Source of the DNA: a virus | Virus record (IMG/VR): IMGVR_UViG_3300044742_000190 | Coordinates: 1-29,399 of that record | Length of the DNA: 29,399 nt | Strand: one strand, 5' to 3' | In this document: positions 14,085 through 22,919 of the stretch, one piece after another | Layout: each line of letters starts with the position of its first letter | Position numbering within the stretch: the stretch's first letter is position 1 | Program-made: the position numbers and the translations under genes | Notes under the pieces: generated by a model | Database searches by the model: none | What the model saw: only the letters and a program-made list of their open reading frames with translations | What the model was told of the DNA's origin: nothing

Positions 14085-14465
14085 TCACGCACTGGCTTGT
14101 TTGAGTCCACTGAACCTTCCAATGTACGTTCCAGACACACCCGTATTATTAGTCAGTTTTACGCTCGCATACGGACTGAAGAAGACCGTAAAACCCTGCT
14201 TCTTATTCCCAGTCGCAGAGAACGGTATCCTAAAAGTCTGGTCGGCCTCTGTGTCCTTGTTGGTGCCGTTGTCGCACGATCCGAATATCTGAACGACAAC
14301 GTCTCCGGCCGGTGACCCAGACGCGATATCGAAGTCGATCTGGCCACGCATGCCGAAATAGCCTGCTGCGTCAAGGTCCACGTTTTCTGTGGCGGTCCCA
14401 CCGTTCGTCACGACACTCGAAGAGTGAAGCGTTCCGTTCGTCCATTCGCCTGTGAAGGTAGCCAT
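14085..14465 (-). CDS. Hypothetical beta-rich structural protein
   Basis: 126 residues, mainly beta strands, polar, Gly/Thr/Asn-rich, without enzyme motifs (MATFTGEWTNGTLHSS; DVVVQIFGSCDNGTN; GFTVFFSPYASVKLTNNTGVS). Composition and location suggest a small virion protein such as a fibre cap or decoration protein. GGAAG precedes the ATG. Its stop is followed after 10 nt by the HNH gene. Confidence 0.68.
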   Translation of the reverse strand: MATFTGEWTNGTLHSSSVVTNGGTATENVDLDAAGYFGMRGQIDFDIASGSPAGDVVVQIFGSCDNGTNKDTEADQTFRIPFSATGNKKQGFTVFFSPYASVKLTNNTGVSGTYIGRFSGLKQASA

Positions 14466-14482
14466 GATCTCTCACTTCCTTT

Positions 14483-16843
14483 TTATACTGCGCTCGTCCT
14501 GTACCAGACCTCGATATGGTCCAAGTCTGCGTCTGCCGGATCGACCCAACTCGTCAAGAGCGCCGTGTTCTTCGGATCAACCACCACGCTCGTCGGGTTC
14601 GCAGGCGCGGTAACGTCCGGCCCTCCGCCGCCGCCAGGGTGGATCACCTGATCGAGCGTCCGGTGGACTCCGTAGTCCTCCGTGCCGTTCAGGCGGATCA
14701 TGTAGTGGTTTGGCTCCTGCGCGTCGGTACGCCACACGCGGGAGGCCGCAGGCTCGCTCGCTCCGTTAGCCGACGGCATGAGGAGGAAGACGTAGTGCTC
14801 CTCGCTGACCTGCGTTGTCTTCTTACAGTATAGCGAGTGCTTCTTGATGTCCCGGTACTCGCGCGAGTTCGCGTCCTCGTCCGGGAGGAAGTTCGTACCG
14901 GTCCCGAGACACTTGAACTGGTTCGCGAACCACACCGTTCCCGATACCGCGCTCCCCGGCGTCGAGTTAGTGAGCGTGTAGGCCGAGATATTCCGCACGT
15001 CCACCCAGAGCTTCCCTGCTGGCGAGATCGAGTTGGCAGCGTTGTAGCCGGTGGCGTGGAAGCCGTAGGCAGTTGTCGTGATCGTGTTCCCGAAGTGAAA
15101 CGGTATCGTCGTGATCCAGTCCGGGTCGGCCTTCACGATCCGCGCGTAGTAGAGCATTGCCCAGTCCGTGAGACCGTTAGCCACTGTCGGCTTGATTATC
15201 AGGTACTTCACATCGAGAACAGAGCACCGCTGCGAGCTCGTGTTGAACTTCTTGTACCCGTTTCGAATGTTGGCCTTCAGGAAGACAACGCTCGAATTGT
15301 TCGTGATCTCGGTGAAGCTCTCGCACCGAAGCCACGCCGTTCCGCCGCCGTCGTTGACCATGCGGACGGTGTTCGTAGGGTCGTAGTCCGTGCCGCCGGA
15401 TGTGTTGATCCACTTCCGATAGTGCTGCCCGCCGTCGTTGACGGACAGGTTGTTCGATATGATCGCGCTCTTGTGGTAGGTCTGGCTAGGGTCTATGACA
15501 AGCGGCACCATGGACTGGAGCCACGACCTCTGGAGCGCGTTGTTATTGTGGCACGTTGGACAGATATCGAGCGAATACGCTCCGGCAGGTGCCAAGAGTA
15601 TAGGATCGCCCTTGTAGACGATCTGCACGCTGCCGGAGTCCAAGTGGAAGTGGCCTTGCCAGAAATACTTCTTGGCGTTGATCCGGCACCACGTGGAGTC
15701 TTCGTAGCTCCATGCGTTGTCGCCGCTCGCAGCGCCGCGGTGGAAGTAGCTGCCAGGCGGGTAGAACATCTTGGAAGTTGCGGGTGGCGATCCTGCCGCG
15801 CTCGGCGCTAGGCTCGTCGTGTTCGCCCGATCCATGAAGATCACGTCCCAGATATTGTTGTCCGCGAACTGGGATTGATCGTTGTCGTACTGGTCGTACA
15901 TCCACCGCATGAACTTCCCGCTATCGCTGGAGGCGTACTTCGTGGCCAGCATGGATAGAATCCAGCGGAGCTCCACCTGGATCGTAGGCGAGCTTGACTT
16001 TCCGGTGTCGCCGTGCGCTTCCCACGCCTGAGCGACGTTCCCTCGGTACTGTGTCCAGATCACCCACTCCCATATCTTCGAGGCCCAAGCGTCCTCAGTA
16101 GTCCAGATATTCGTCAGGCTGGTCCCGTGCTCCATGAACCAGAGATACGAAAGCTCGGCACGGCAGCCGAGCTGGAAGTAAGTGGCACCCTTCTCAGCCC
16201 CGCCGCCAGTGTACTGGTAGCGCGCGGTCTGGATACGGCCTTCGTTGGCGTTGACTCCGAAGATAAAGTTCACGGCCTCGCTGAGGAGCGAAGAGGCAGT
16301 CGAATTGAATCCGGTCATCGTCAGCGCGGCGGCGAGCTGGTGCATCTGGTCGATACCCGAGTGGCCGTCCATCCACTCGTCTGACTGCGCGGACATTCCG
16401 GAGTCGTTACTGGTCGGTCCGGTACACCAGTAGATCATCTCGTTAGCGATTGTCGTTCGCTCGCTCGACGTCATGTAGTCGTAGAGCAGATCGAAGACGA
16501 TCACGAGGCACATTAGGACTTCACGGCCGCTTGCGTTCGTAGGGTTAGGCGGGTTGTTTACGGCCAGCCAGATAGCAGCGCTGATCGCCTTGTCCCGATA
16601 GGCGGCGTTGTTCTCGACGAGTCCAGCCAGCGCCAGAACCATGAAGCGACCAGGCCGGCCGGTGCCTGCTACAGACGAGTCTGCGTCGTCGTCGTAGTTG
16701 TTTGCCGCCGGGATGATGACGTTGTCCCAGAGCGTCTTCCAGCCGTTGACGTCGTTCGTGCGAGCGATAATGTCGGACAGGTCCGTGTCGCGGAAGAAGA
16801 CACGCGGACGGTTGCCGTAGACGGTGAAGGCAGGGACTGTCAC
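14483..16843 (-). CDS. Heparinase II/III-like tail-associated lyase
   Basis: 786 residues from GTG at 16843. The N-terminal half is an alpha/alpha toroid, the middle a beta-sandwich, matching the heparinase II/III architecture. The signature HFHLDSGSVQIVYKGDPILL (398-417 here) contains the conserved His-rich strand at the catalytic site; the closest known pattern is HxHxDxGS. The last ~45 residues (APANPTSVVVDP to VWYRTSAV) are an Fn3-like N-terminal half. Function: probable lysis of uronic-acid glycans on the host surface. The GTG follows the previous stop directly (TAACGTG); a TTG at 16867 has no ribosome site. Stop TAA. Confidence 0.82.
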   Translation of the reverse strand: MTVPAFTVYGNRPRVFFRDTDLSDIIARTNDVNGWKTLWDNVIIPAANNYDDDADSSVAGTGRPGRFMVLALAGLVENNAAYRDKAISAAIWLAVNNPPNPTNASGREVLMCLVIVFDLLYDYMTSSERTTIANEMIYWCTGPTSNDSGMSAQSDEWMDGHSGIDQMHQLAAALTMTGFNSTASSLLSEAVNFIFGVNANEGRIQTARYQYTGGGAEKGATYFQLGCRAELSYLWFMEHGTSLTNIWTTEDAWASKIWEWVIWTQYRGNVAQAWEAHGDTGKSSSPTIQVELRWILSMLATKYASSDSGKFMRWMYDQYDNDQSQFADNNIWDVIFMDRANTTSLAPSAAGSPPATSKMFYPPGSYFHRGAASGDNAWSYEDSTWCRINAKKYFWQGHFHLDSGSVQIVYKGDPILLAPAGAYSLDICPTCHNNNALQRSWLQSMVPLVIDPSQTYHKSAIISNNLSVNDGGQHYRKWINTSGGTDYDPTNTVRMVNDGGGTAWLRCESFTEITNNSSVVFLKANIRNGYKKFNTSSQRCSVLDVKYLIIKPTVANGLTDWAMLYYARIVKADPDWITTIPFHFGNTITTTAYGFHATGYNAANSISPAGKLWVDVRNISAYTLTNSTPGSAVSGTVWFANQFKCLGTGTNFLPDEDANSREYRDIKKHSLYCKKTTQVSEEHYVFLLMPSANGASEPAASRVWRTDAQEPNHYMIRLNGTEDYGVHRTLDQVIHPGGGGGPDVTAPANPTSVVVDPKNTALLTSWVDPADADLDHIEVWYRTSAV

Positions 16844-16844
16844 G

Positions 16845-16994
16845 TTAGCAAAGCCTCGAAGCTCCAAGCGCCGCGAGGCACGCGCCGAGCACGACCGGCG
16901 TGGCCGGTATCACCTGTAGCGCGATCAGCACACCGATCACGATCACGACGATTCCGATTACGCTACCCACGTTCTGGTACCTTTCGATGTTCAT
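16845..16994 (-). CDS. 49-residue double-span membrane peptide
   Basis: MNIERYQNVG, then a first hydrophobic segment (SVIGIVVIVIGVLIAL), a short turn with prolines, and a second (TPVVLGACLAALGAS). ATG overlaps the stop of the coiled-coil gene (ATGA). Two short spans in a small protein near the end of tail genes resemble class II holins, but no endolysin is next to it, so holin is only one possibility. Too short for most gene callers. Confidence 0.62.
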   Translation of the reverse strand: MNIERYQNVGSVIGIVVIVIGVLIALQVIPATPVVLGACLAALGASRLC

Positions 16995-17188
16995 GCTTCA
17001 CTCTTTCTGGATCTCTCGGAGTCGAGCGCCTTCGACATTTCTTCTATCCGCTTCTCCAGCGCTATGGTCTTGTCGCGCCAATCCTCCACCGACCTTTCCA
17101 GCGCAGTGTTCCGCGAGTTGACGATAGCGTGTGTAGTCTCGGTCTTCTCTGCCGTCTTCTCGCCGGTCTCCTTGATCTTCTCCGCCAT
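16991..17188 (-). CDS. Distal coiled-coil segment, possible separate product
   Basis: 65 residues from the first ATG after the amber codon (MAEKIKETGEKTAEKTETTH onward). If the amber codon is not read through, this could be made alone as a soluble coiled coil. The ribosome site is weak (GAGACA), and the frame upstream continues as coiled coil, so separate translation is less likely than its being part of the longer gene. Confidence 0.4.
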   Translation of the reverse strand: MAEKIKETGEKTAEKTETTHAIVNSRNTALERSVEDWRDKTIALEKRIEEMSKALDSERSRKSEA

Positions 17189-17422
17189 TGTCTCTGTGTT
17201 CTGCGCCGATTCCTTGATGCTCTTGATTACCGATCCTGTCTCCTCAAGAGTCTTCTTGTTTGCTGCGCTTGTCTTACCGTTAAGCTACGCAAGCACGAGC
17301 TGCGCGGAGGTTGTGATGAGAACAGTAAGCACCCCAGCGAGAATCGCACCGATCTCGAACGTCATGCCGCCGGTATCTGCGGCTGCATCTGCTGGTACTA
17401 CCTGCGCGAGAATCTCGATCAT
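16991..17422 (-). pseudogene. Membrane-anchored coiled-coil gene split by amber codon
   Basis: Reading from ATG 17422, 45 codons encode a short leader and a membrane span (FEIGAILAGVLTVLITTSAQ), then TAG at 17287-17285. The same frame continues open for 97 more codons of coiled coil (LNGKTSAANKKTLEETGSVI onward) to TGA. The whole lines up with the intact neighbour at 17419-17775 across the TAG, which replaces a Leu-like position in that alignment. So it is one gene with an in-frame nonsense codon, either a recent mutation, a sequence error, or programmed readthrough (TAG is followed by C). TAG is used as a normal stop elsewhere in the window, which argues against code reassignment. ATG overlaps the upstream stop (ATGA). 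Confidence 0.7.
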
Positions 17423-17775
17423 GTAGGACTGTCCTTTGTTTCCATGGCGTCAAAGAGCTTGGACTCGAGTACCGCGATCTTGGCATGCGCGGCCTCGAGC
17501 CTGCTTTCCAGCGCCGCCACCTTGGCGTCCAGCGCGTCCCTCTGGCCGTTCACGAGAGATAGCGTCTGCGTCGTCTTCTCGCTCACGTTGTTGATCTTAG
17601 TCGTCTGCTCGGCCATCTGAACGGCGTTGACGTTCAGCTTCTCCGTGTTCTGCTCGCTCACACGCTTGTTGTGAAGCGAGATGATCACTTGCGCCGTGGT
17701 GCTGATCAGAAGCACGAGCACGCCTGCGAGAATGGTACCAATCTCAATTTCCCCCAAAAGCTGAAGTGGATGCAA
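17419..17775 (-). CDS. Membrane-anchored coiled-coil protein (intact paralogue)
   Basis: 118 residues from TTG at 17775, preceded by GGAG eight bases upstream. One membrane span (IGTILAGVLVLLISTTAQVI) near the N-terminus, then a long coiled coil (VSEQNTEKLNVNAVQMAEQT; QRDALDAKVAALESRLEAAH). It is a tandem paralogue of the amber-split gene at 16991-17422: same span-then-coil order and shared motifs AGVL.L.TT.AQ and QNTE. Two such anchored coiled coils next to a small membrane peptide could form a holin/spanin-like or injection-associated unit; this is speculative. Confidence 0.65.
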   Translation of the reverse strand: MHPLQLLGEIEIGTILAGVLVLLISTTAQVIISLHNKRVSEQNTEKLNVNAVQMAEQTTKINNVSEKTTQTLSLVNGQRDALDAKVAALESRLEAAHAKIAVLESKLFDAMETKDSPT

Positions 17776-17802
17776 TCCATGGTCTCCGTCACCCCAGGCT
17801 CT

Positions 17803-18261
17803 CTACTCAAGGTGGTAAATCCCGCCTGCGACTTTCACGACCGTCTCGCCCGTAGCCATGAACACCTGGATCGCCACCTCAGTCCCTTCCTCGACGGCTA
17901 TCCCGTCGAAGGTCATTTCCCGAGCGAACGCTCCCTGCGGGTGAACGTGCGAAGGATAGAGCACGTCCCCGACCGTAGGCTCGACGGTGAAGTTCCACCG
18001 TGCGGTAGCGCGCGGCGTGCAGCCGAAGGCGTTGTTGAGCTTCTTCGGCGTGATCGCCGTGCCCGTGCCAGAGTCGGCCGTGATCCGCACCATGCGCGCC
18101 TTCAAGTGCTTCGCGTCGCCAGCGACACCGTTCGGGAACCACTCGGCGCGCTTCAGGCTCAGCATCTGGTCGGACGGAGCCTTCAACGAAGCCAGCGTCT
18201 TCCACGCATTGGCGACGGTGTCCACGTCTTCGAAGGGCGTCACGCAATCGAGCAGTGCCAT
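17803..18261 (-). CDS. Hypothetical virion-type protein
   Basis: 152 residues, beta-rich (VKARMVRITADSGTGTAITPKK-like strands; ARWNFTVEPTVGDVLYPSHV; VEEGTEVAIQVFMATGETVV). A conserved opening MALLDCVTPFEDVDTVANAW is seen; no named family was recognised by eye. Strong site AGGAAG before ATG. It ends in TAG, and the frame stays open beyond it into the next gene. Position just after the fibre gene suggests a tail-tip, fibre or decoration protein. Confidence 0.68.
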   Translation of the reverse strand: MALLDCVTPFEDVDTVANAWKTLASLKAPSDQMLSLKRAEWFPNGVAGDAKHLKARMVRITADSGTGTAITPKKLNNAFGCTPRATARWNFTVEPTVGDVLYPSHVHPQGAFAREMTFDGIAVEEGTEVAIQVFMATGETVVKVAGGIYHLE

Positions 18262-18275
18262 TTCTCTCTTCCTTC

Positions 18276-19319
18276 CTATAGCTGTCCGTAACCGAGCACT
18301 CGGATCACGAGGTTTGACCCAGTGCCGGAGACTTTCTTGTACTCAAACACCTTTGAGGCCGGCAGTTCCACCCACCACGAGCGGCCAGGGTGCGCCCCGT
18401 TTGACGTGTTCAGGTTTATGTTCATGTCGGTCGAGTCGCTCGCGCTGCCGTCCGGTCGCACTCGGATCACCATGTTGTCGAAGACCTCGAAGGCAAGCAG
18501 GACCGCGCGCGAAGTCGCGGTCACGCTGCCTGCGACGTTCACGTCGGTGTACGATGTCGCAGCCGGATCAACGTTGAGCGCAACGACAGGGATCACAAGC
18601 GGCACCACCGGCTGCGCCAGGGAGTAGATCGTAGTACCGTCCCCGTTCGACGTGAGCTTCGCTCCGGCCGCTGCCGCCACGGCGTCGAGGTTGATCCCAC
18701 GCACCTTGCGCGCGTCTGTACCGTCGTGGCGGTGACCGGTGGAAGTGTTGAAGACAACGAACGTCTTCAACTGATCCAAGGGAACAGCGTGCAGGGAAGA
18801 GGAGGCGATCCCTCCTAGCGTAAGCTGCCCTGTCATGGTCCCGCCGGTTAGTTTCAGGTACCGGCTCTCGTTGTAAATCTTTCTCGTCAGCGAGTTGTTC
18901 GTAGGCGGGTCCACCGCAAGCTGCGCGTCCGTCGTGAAGACCGGCGAGGCAATGTTGGCCTTCAGGTCAAGCTCGGCCTTACGCACGGCGTCGTTTGCCG
19001 CGCTGGCCGGTGCCATGTTGGTGATACGCCTGGTCGTTCCAAGCGATATATCTCCGGTCATGGTCCCGCCGGTCAGAGGCAATGCTCCGCTATACTGAAC
19101 CCCGATCAAGCCCATGACGATCCAGGCATCGTTGGCGGAGTTCCGTTGCTTCCAGAAGCCGGTCGTCGTGTCGAGCCAATCCTGATAAGCGGTCGGTGAC
19201 GGCGGCTCCGTGGGACCGTTGAACTTACCTTTCAGCGCCCGGTTTGTCCCCTGCGCCTGTGTGGGGTAGTTGCCGAGTAGGTCGGTACCCTGAATTTCGT
19301 AATAGTCTTGGTCAGACAT
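18276..19319 (-). CDS. Tail fibre protein
   Basis: 347 residues. The N-terminal third (DYYEIQGTDLLGNYPTQAQG; TTTGFWKQRNSANDAWIVMG) resembles tail-fibre attachment regions. It has two fibre repeats with LTGGTMTG (about 81 and 158) and PASAANDAVRKAELD, typical of phage tail fibres. The C-terminal 120 residues form a beta-rich head that probably binds the receptor. Starts immediately after the J-like gene stop (TAAATG). Confidence 0.82.
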   Translation of the reverse strand: MSDQDYYEIQGTDLLGNYPTQAQGTNRALKGKFNGPTEPPSPTAYQDWLDTTTGFWKQRNSANDAWIVMGLIGVQYSGALPLTGGTMTGDISLGTTRRITNMAPASAANDAVRKAELDLKANIASPVFTTDAQLAVDPPTNNSLTRKIYNESRYLKLTGGTMTGQLTLGGIASSSLHAVPLDQLKTFVVFNTSTGHRHDGTDARKVRGINLDAVAAAAGAKLTSNGDGTTIYSLAQPVVPLVIPVVALNVDPAATSYTDVNVAGSVTATSRAVLLAFEVFDNMVIRVRPDGSASDSTDMNINLNTSNGAHPGRSWWVELPASKVFEYKKVSGTGSNLVIRVLGYGQL

Positions 19320-22300
19320 TTAGAATCCGATCGCCAGATATTCCACTGTTCGTACGACTCTTGAACCCGCGTTGAAAACCGATAGAGTGAACCCAGTCGT
19401 CGTCGGTGCGCCACGCACGAGATCGTCACCTGCTACCGCGCTCTGGATTGTGCATGCCACCTTCGGAGGATTGTTGAACGGCTTGCCGAAGAGAACAGTC
19501 ACGTTCCCTACGGCGCTCGTATCGGCCGTGCCTGAGTCCCTGCGATCCGGCACGTCGAAGTAAATCTCGAACTCGCTGATCGAGACCGTGAATGCCGGGT
19601 CAAGCACGACGACATGGATACGAGCCTGCGCCCACTTCACGAGGGCCTCGGCGTTCTTCGCGCGCTCTTGCCATGGCCCGAACGCTGCCTCGTCCGAAGT
19701 GGTTGTCGAGAAACGCGTCTCGACTGTGATCGAGACCTTGCCGTCCGGCGCACGGCTCCATGCGCGCTCGCGCGCGAAAGCGCTTGACCACGCCTGAGTG
19801 GCCACTCCCGTAGCCGACCAGAACTCGGAGACGTTCAGCTGGGAGGCGTTGATCATGTAGCTGACAAGGGCACGCTCTGCGTTCCCCGCCGTGACCTGGA
19901 ACTTGTCCGTCGTGTACGTCCCCTGGACCTTGAACCCAGGAAGCCGCCCCCCTGCGAGGTACACCGAGCCGCCGTAAGAGCCAGTCTTCTGCGAGTTACG
20001 CCAGGCGACGACCTGGTCGCTCGTGTTGAGCACAAGCTCGTCCGAGATAACGTCGAACGCGTCCTTAGAGCCAGGGAAGGTCGGGTCCTCGGTTCGTGTG
20101 AACACCACGTTCTCGTTGATTCGAGCGTCCACCTCGATCACAACCGAGCGCGCGTCGACGGAGAACTTCCCAGCGCTGTTCTTCGCCTTGATGAAGAAGG
20201 TGTTCTCGCCCTTCACGAAGGCAGTGGTGAAGAACCTCGTCTCGACCGGCTCGCCGATTGTGATCCCGGTGTCCCATGAAGTTCCGGTCCGGATCTCGTA
20301 GTTAGCAAGGTCAAAGTTCCGCACCGGATCGACCGGGTCCCAGGCGAAGTAGAGACCCTCCATCATGCGGTCCACGCGGAAGTTGCTTACCGTGTCCGGC
20401 TGCCGCGTCACGCCTACGGTGACGATCCCCGCCCAGGGCGCGTCCTTCGGGTCCTTTCGGACGCCGAACTGGGACAAAGAGCACACGGCCACCTCGTACG
20501 CGCCGCCTGGAGAGCGCACGTTCTGCGTGATCGTGGCGTATCCCGTGTTGACGACGGACACCGCCTCCCATGTTGGGAACCCGTTCTCGCGCCAGAAGAC
20601 CTCGGCACGCACCCCGGCAATGATCGGCAGGGTGAAGAAGACGTCGATCCCAGTCGAGAGCGTCCCGTCCTCGGCGTAGACCTGGCGCTCGGCCAAACGC
20701 AGATCGGTAATGTCTGGAGGCAGCCTGAGCGGGTCCGGCAGGTTCGACACGCTCGGATCAGGCAGCACGGTCAGGTCCGTGCCGTAGACAGCCTCGTTGT
20801 ACTCGACGCCACGGACAAGTCGGTTAGCTCTTGCCGTCCCCCGGGTGATCCCCACGCAGCGGTACTTGACGTAGCTCTTCGTGAGCTCCCCGAAGCTGTA
20901 GTCCATCCCCTTCGTGGGGATGTCCATCCACTCGCCGGAGACCGCGATCCGGTCCGTGATCTCTGGATTCGAGACGACGCGCACAACGTCGAAGCCACGG
21001 GTATCCTGGTCCCCCTCGTGCCGGTCGTGGAAGACGGTGAGCTCGTACTCCTTCCCGGACTCGAGCGTCACGGTGCGATCGAGCCAGATCGAGGTTCCCG
21101 TCTCGTCAACCTCGCGGAGCTTGCCGGACAGGCCCCAGCCAGGAACGTCGTGGCTCACCGCGAACACGTCGCCGGCCTCCATGGCGAGCGCCTCGGCTCC
21201 GACCTGGAACTCGACGGTGCGCCTCTGGAGCCGGTTTGAAAGGACGATCAGGTTCAGGATCTTGTTGGCCTGAGCCAGGCTCGTGATACCGAGGAGGTTG
21301 ACCGTCGCCTCCACCTGCTCCTCTTCCGGTCCGATCGTCGGGTCTTCCTTCGGCAGAGAGTCGCGCTCGTAGTCAAGCGCTTCGTTCCAGAACTCTCCGA
21401 GGAGGTAGTTAGCGCTTTCTCCCTTGGATGACTTGGATGCGGTGAACGATCCCTTGATGATCCTGCCCATGGAAAAGAACTGGACAGGCTCCTCGGCTTT
21501 GTCAGGCCGCACCGTCCACTTGTCTCCGCGCAGGAGGAAGAGGAGCCGCCCAGCAAGGGAGATTTGTCGAATGGTGTCGAACGCGTTGAGAGACCCGTCC
21601 AGAACAACGTTCAGCGTCAGGTTCTCTGCCCGGCAGAATGTGTTCGCGTCTATGAAACTCTGGAGGTCAATACGGTCATAGTCTATGAACGCGCCAAGGC
21701 CGTACTTCTTGTCCGTAAGAAAGTCGAGCAGACACCACGCAGGGCTATCGCTCCACTGAACCGTGTACGTATTGATGTCCGAGTAGACTCGCACGAGCTT
21801 GCCCTTGACGAGCACATCGTATGTCGGCGTCGAGCCTGAACTCTGGCGCAGTCCGGCACCCTCTACCGAGTACAACGCGAGGCCAGGATAGGTCTGCGCC
21901 TCGTCCAGGATTTCTACGATCGCAAGGACGCTGAAGTCCGACAAGCCAGTCAAGTCCGTGTCGTCAGGAGTAAGCCTGGTGATACGAACGTCGTACTTTG
22001 CGCGCGGTAGCATAGGCGAGCGCCAGAAAGCGTCGAACTGGTTACGCGTGCTCCCTGGGACCGTTATGGACGCAAGGGTGTAGTTGAGCGTCCCTACTTC
22101 CTTGTACTCGATCCTTATGTCCACGGACTTCTGAAGCAGCTGGCCTCGGTCACCAGTCCTGAAGAGACCGGCGAAACGAAAGATTACCTCGAAGAAGTCG
22201 CACTCGTTATCCGTTCCCGTGGTGTACGAGCCGTTAACACCAGTGACCTTGAAGTCCTTCGTGACCTGCGTGCGAATGTCGCTAAAGGCCGGGATAAATG

Positions 22301-22919
22301 CCTGGTGGTTCGAGCCCTTCCTGACGTCAAAGATCCCAGGAGTGTTCGAATCCTTGTTGCCACGGAGAGAGCTTATGCGGTCAACCTCGCCGGAACAGAC
22401 ACCGACGAGCGTGCTCAGTACAGACTCTTTAGGCTGAAAGGCCAGGTTTGATACGCGGTTACGCTCGAGGTACTGCTGGATGATCTGGCCGCCAACCCTA
22501 TGGGTCCCGTAGATCAGAGTAATCCTGGTCCCAGGCGTGACCGTGTTAACGATCCCGCTTGCGCCGAAAGTATCCGACTCCTCGAGCTCCTTCCGGATCG
22601 GCTGTGCTCCAGCAAAGAACTGCTTCTGGATGTAATACTGGAGCGCGTAGATTACGAGTGAGACAACGACGAAGGCGACGATAGTAAGCGGGTCGCGCAC
22701 CTTCCGGTAGAACACCGCCTCGTCGCCGTCCCACATGGGAAACGTCTCGGCCACATTAGGCTCTATGATCTTCCCGTTGTGAATGATCCCGAGGTTCTCG
22801 ATCCTCGAGAAGCCGCGCGGGCAATACTCGATCACCGGCCTGCCTGGACCGTCACTCCAGGTTCTGCGGCCTTCCCGCGTGAAGAAGTTCTCCAAGGTGC
22901 GCACGGTTACGGCAGGCAT
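19320..22919 (-). CDS. Tail tip / host specificity protein, J-like
   Basis: 1199 residues, the largest gene in the window. The N-terminal 110 residues include a hydrophobic segment (PLTIVAFVVVSLVIYALQYY at 77-96), as in lambda-J-type central tail hub proteins, then the typical PGTRITLIYGTHRVGGQIIQ (129-148). The middle forms the hub and the later part has Fn3-like repeats (PDTVSNFRVDRMMEGLYFAW). The J family determines host specificity at the tail tip. Overlaps the K-like gene by 13 nt; the order L, K, J, fibre matches lambda without a recognisable I gene. Confidence 0.92.
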   Translation of the reverse strand: MPAVTVRTLENFFTREGRRTWSDGPGRPVIEYCPRGFSRIENLGIIHNGKIIEPNVAETFPMWDGDEAVFYRKVRDPLTIVAFVVVSLVIYALQYYIQKQFFAGAQPIRKELEESDTFGASGIVNTVTPGTRITLIYGTHRVGGQIIQQYLERNRVSNLAFQPKESVLSTLVGVCSGEVDRISSLRGNKDSNTPGIFDVRKGSNHQAFIPAFSDIRTQVTKDFKVTGVNGSYTTGTDNECDFFEVIFRFAGLFRTGDRGQLLQKSVDIRIEYKEVGTLNYTLASITVPGSTRNQFDAFWRSPMLPRAKYDVRITRLTPDDTDLTGLSDFSVLAIVEILDEAQTYPGLALYSVEGAGLRQSSGSTPTYDVLVKGKLVRVYSDINTYTVQWSDSPAWCLLDFLTDKKYGLGAFIDYDRIDLQSFIDANTFCRAENLTLNVVLDGSLNAFDTIRQISLAGRLLFLLRGDKWTVRPDKAEEPVQFFSMGRIIKGSFTASKSSKGESANYLLGEFWNEALDYERDSLPKEDPTIGPEEEQVEATVNLLGITSLAQANKILNLIVLSNRLQRRTVEFQVGAEALAMEAGDVFAVSHDVPGWGLSGKLREVDETGTSIWLDRTVTLESGKEYELTVFHDRHEGDQDTRGFDVVRVVSNPEITDRIAVSGEWMDIPTKGMDYSFGELTKSYVKYRCVGITRGTARANRLVRGVEYNEAVYGTDLTVLPDPSVSNLPDPLRLPPDITDLRLAERQVYAEDGTLSTGIDVFFTLPIIAGVRAEVFWRENGFPTWEAVSVVNTGYATITQNVRSPGGAYEVAVCSLSQFGVRKDPKDAPWAGIVTVGVTRQPDTVSNFRVDRMMEGLYFAWDPVDPVRNFDLANYEIRTGTSWDTGITIGEPVETRFFTTAFVKGENTFFIKAKNSAGKFSVDARSVVIEVDARINENVVFTRTEDPTFPGSKDAFDVISDELVLNTSDQVVAWRNSQKTGSYGGSVYLAGGRLPGFKVQGTYTTDKFQVTAGNAERALVSYMINASQLNVSEFWSATGVATQAWSSAFARERAWSRAPDGKVSITVETRFSTTTSDEAAFGPWQERAKNAEALVKWAQARIHVVVLDPAFTVSISEFEIYFDVPDRRDSGTADTSAVGNVTVLFGKPFNNPPKVACTIQSAVAGDDLVRGAPTTTGFTLSVFNAGSRVVRTVEYLAIGF

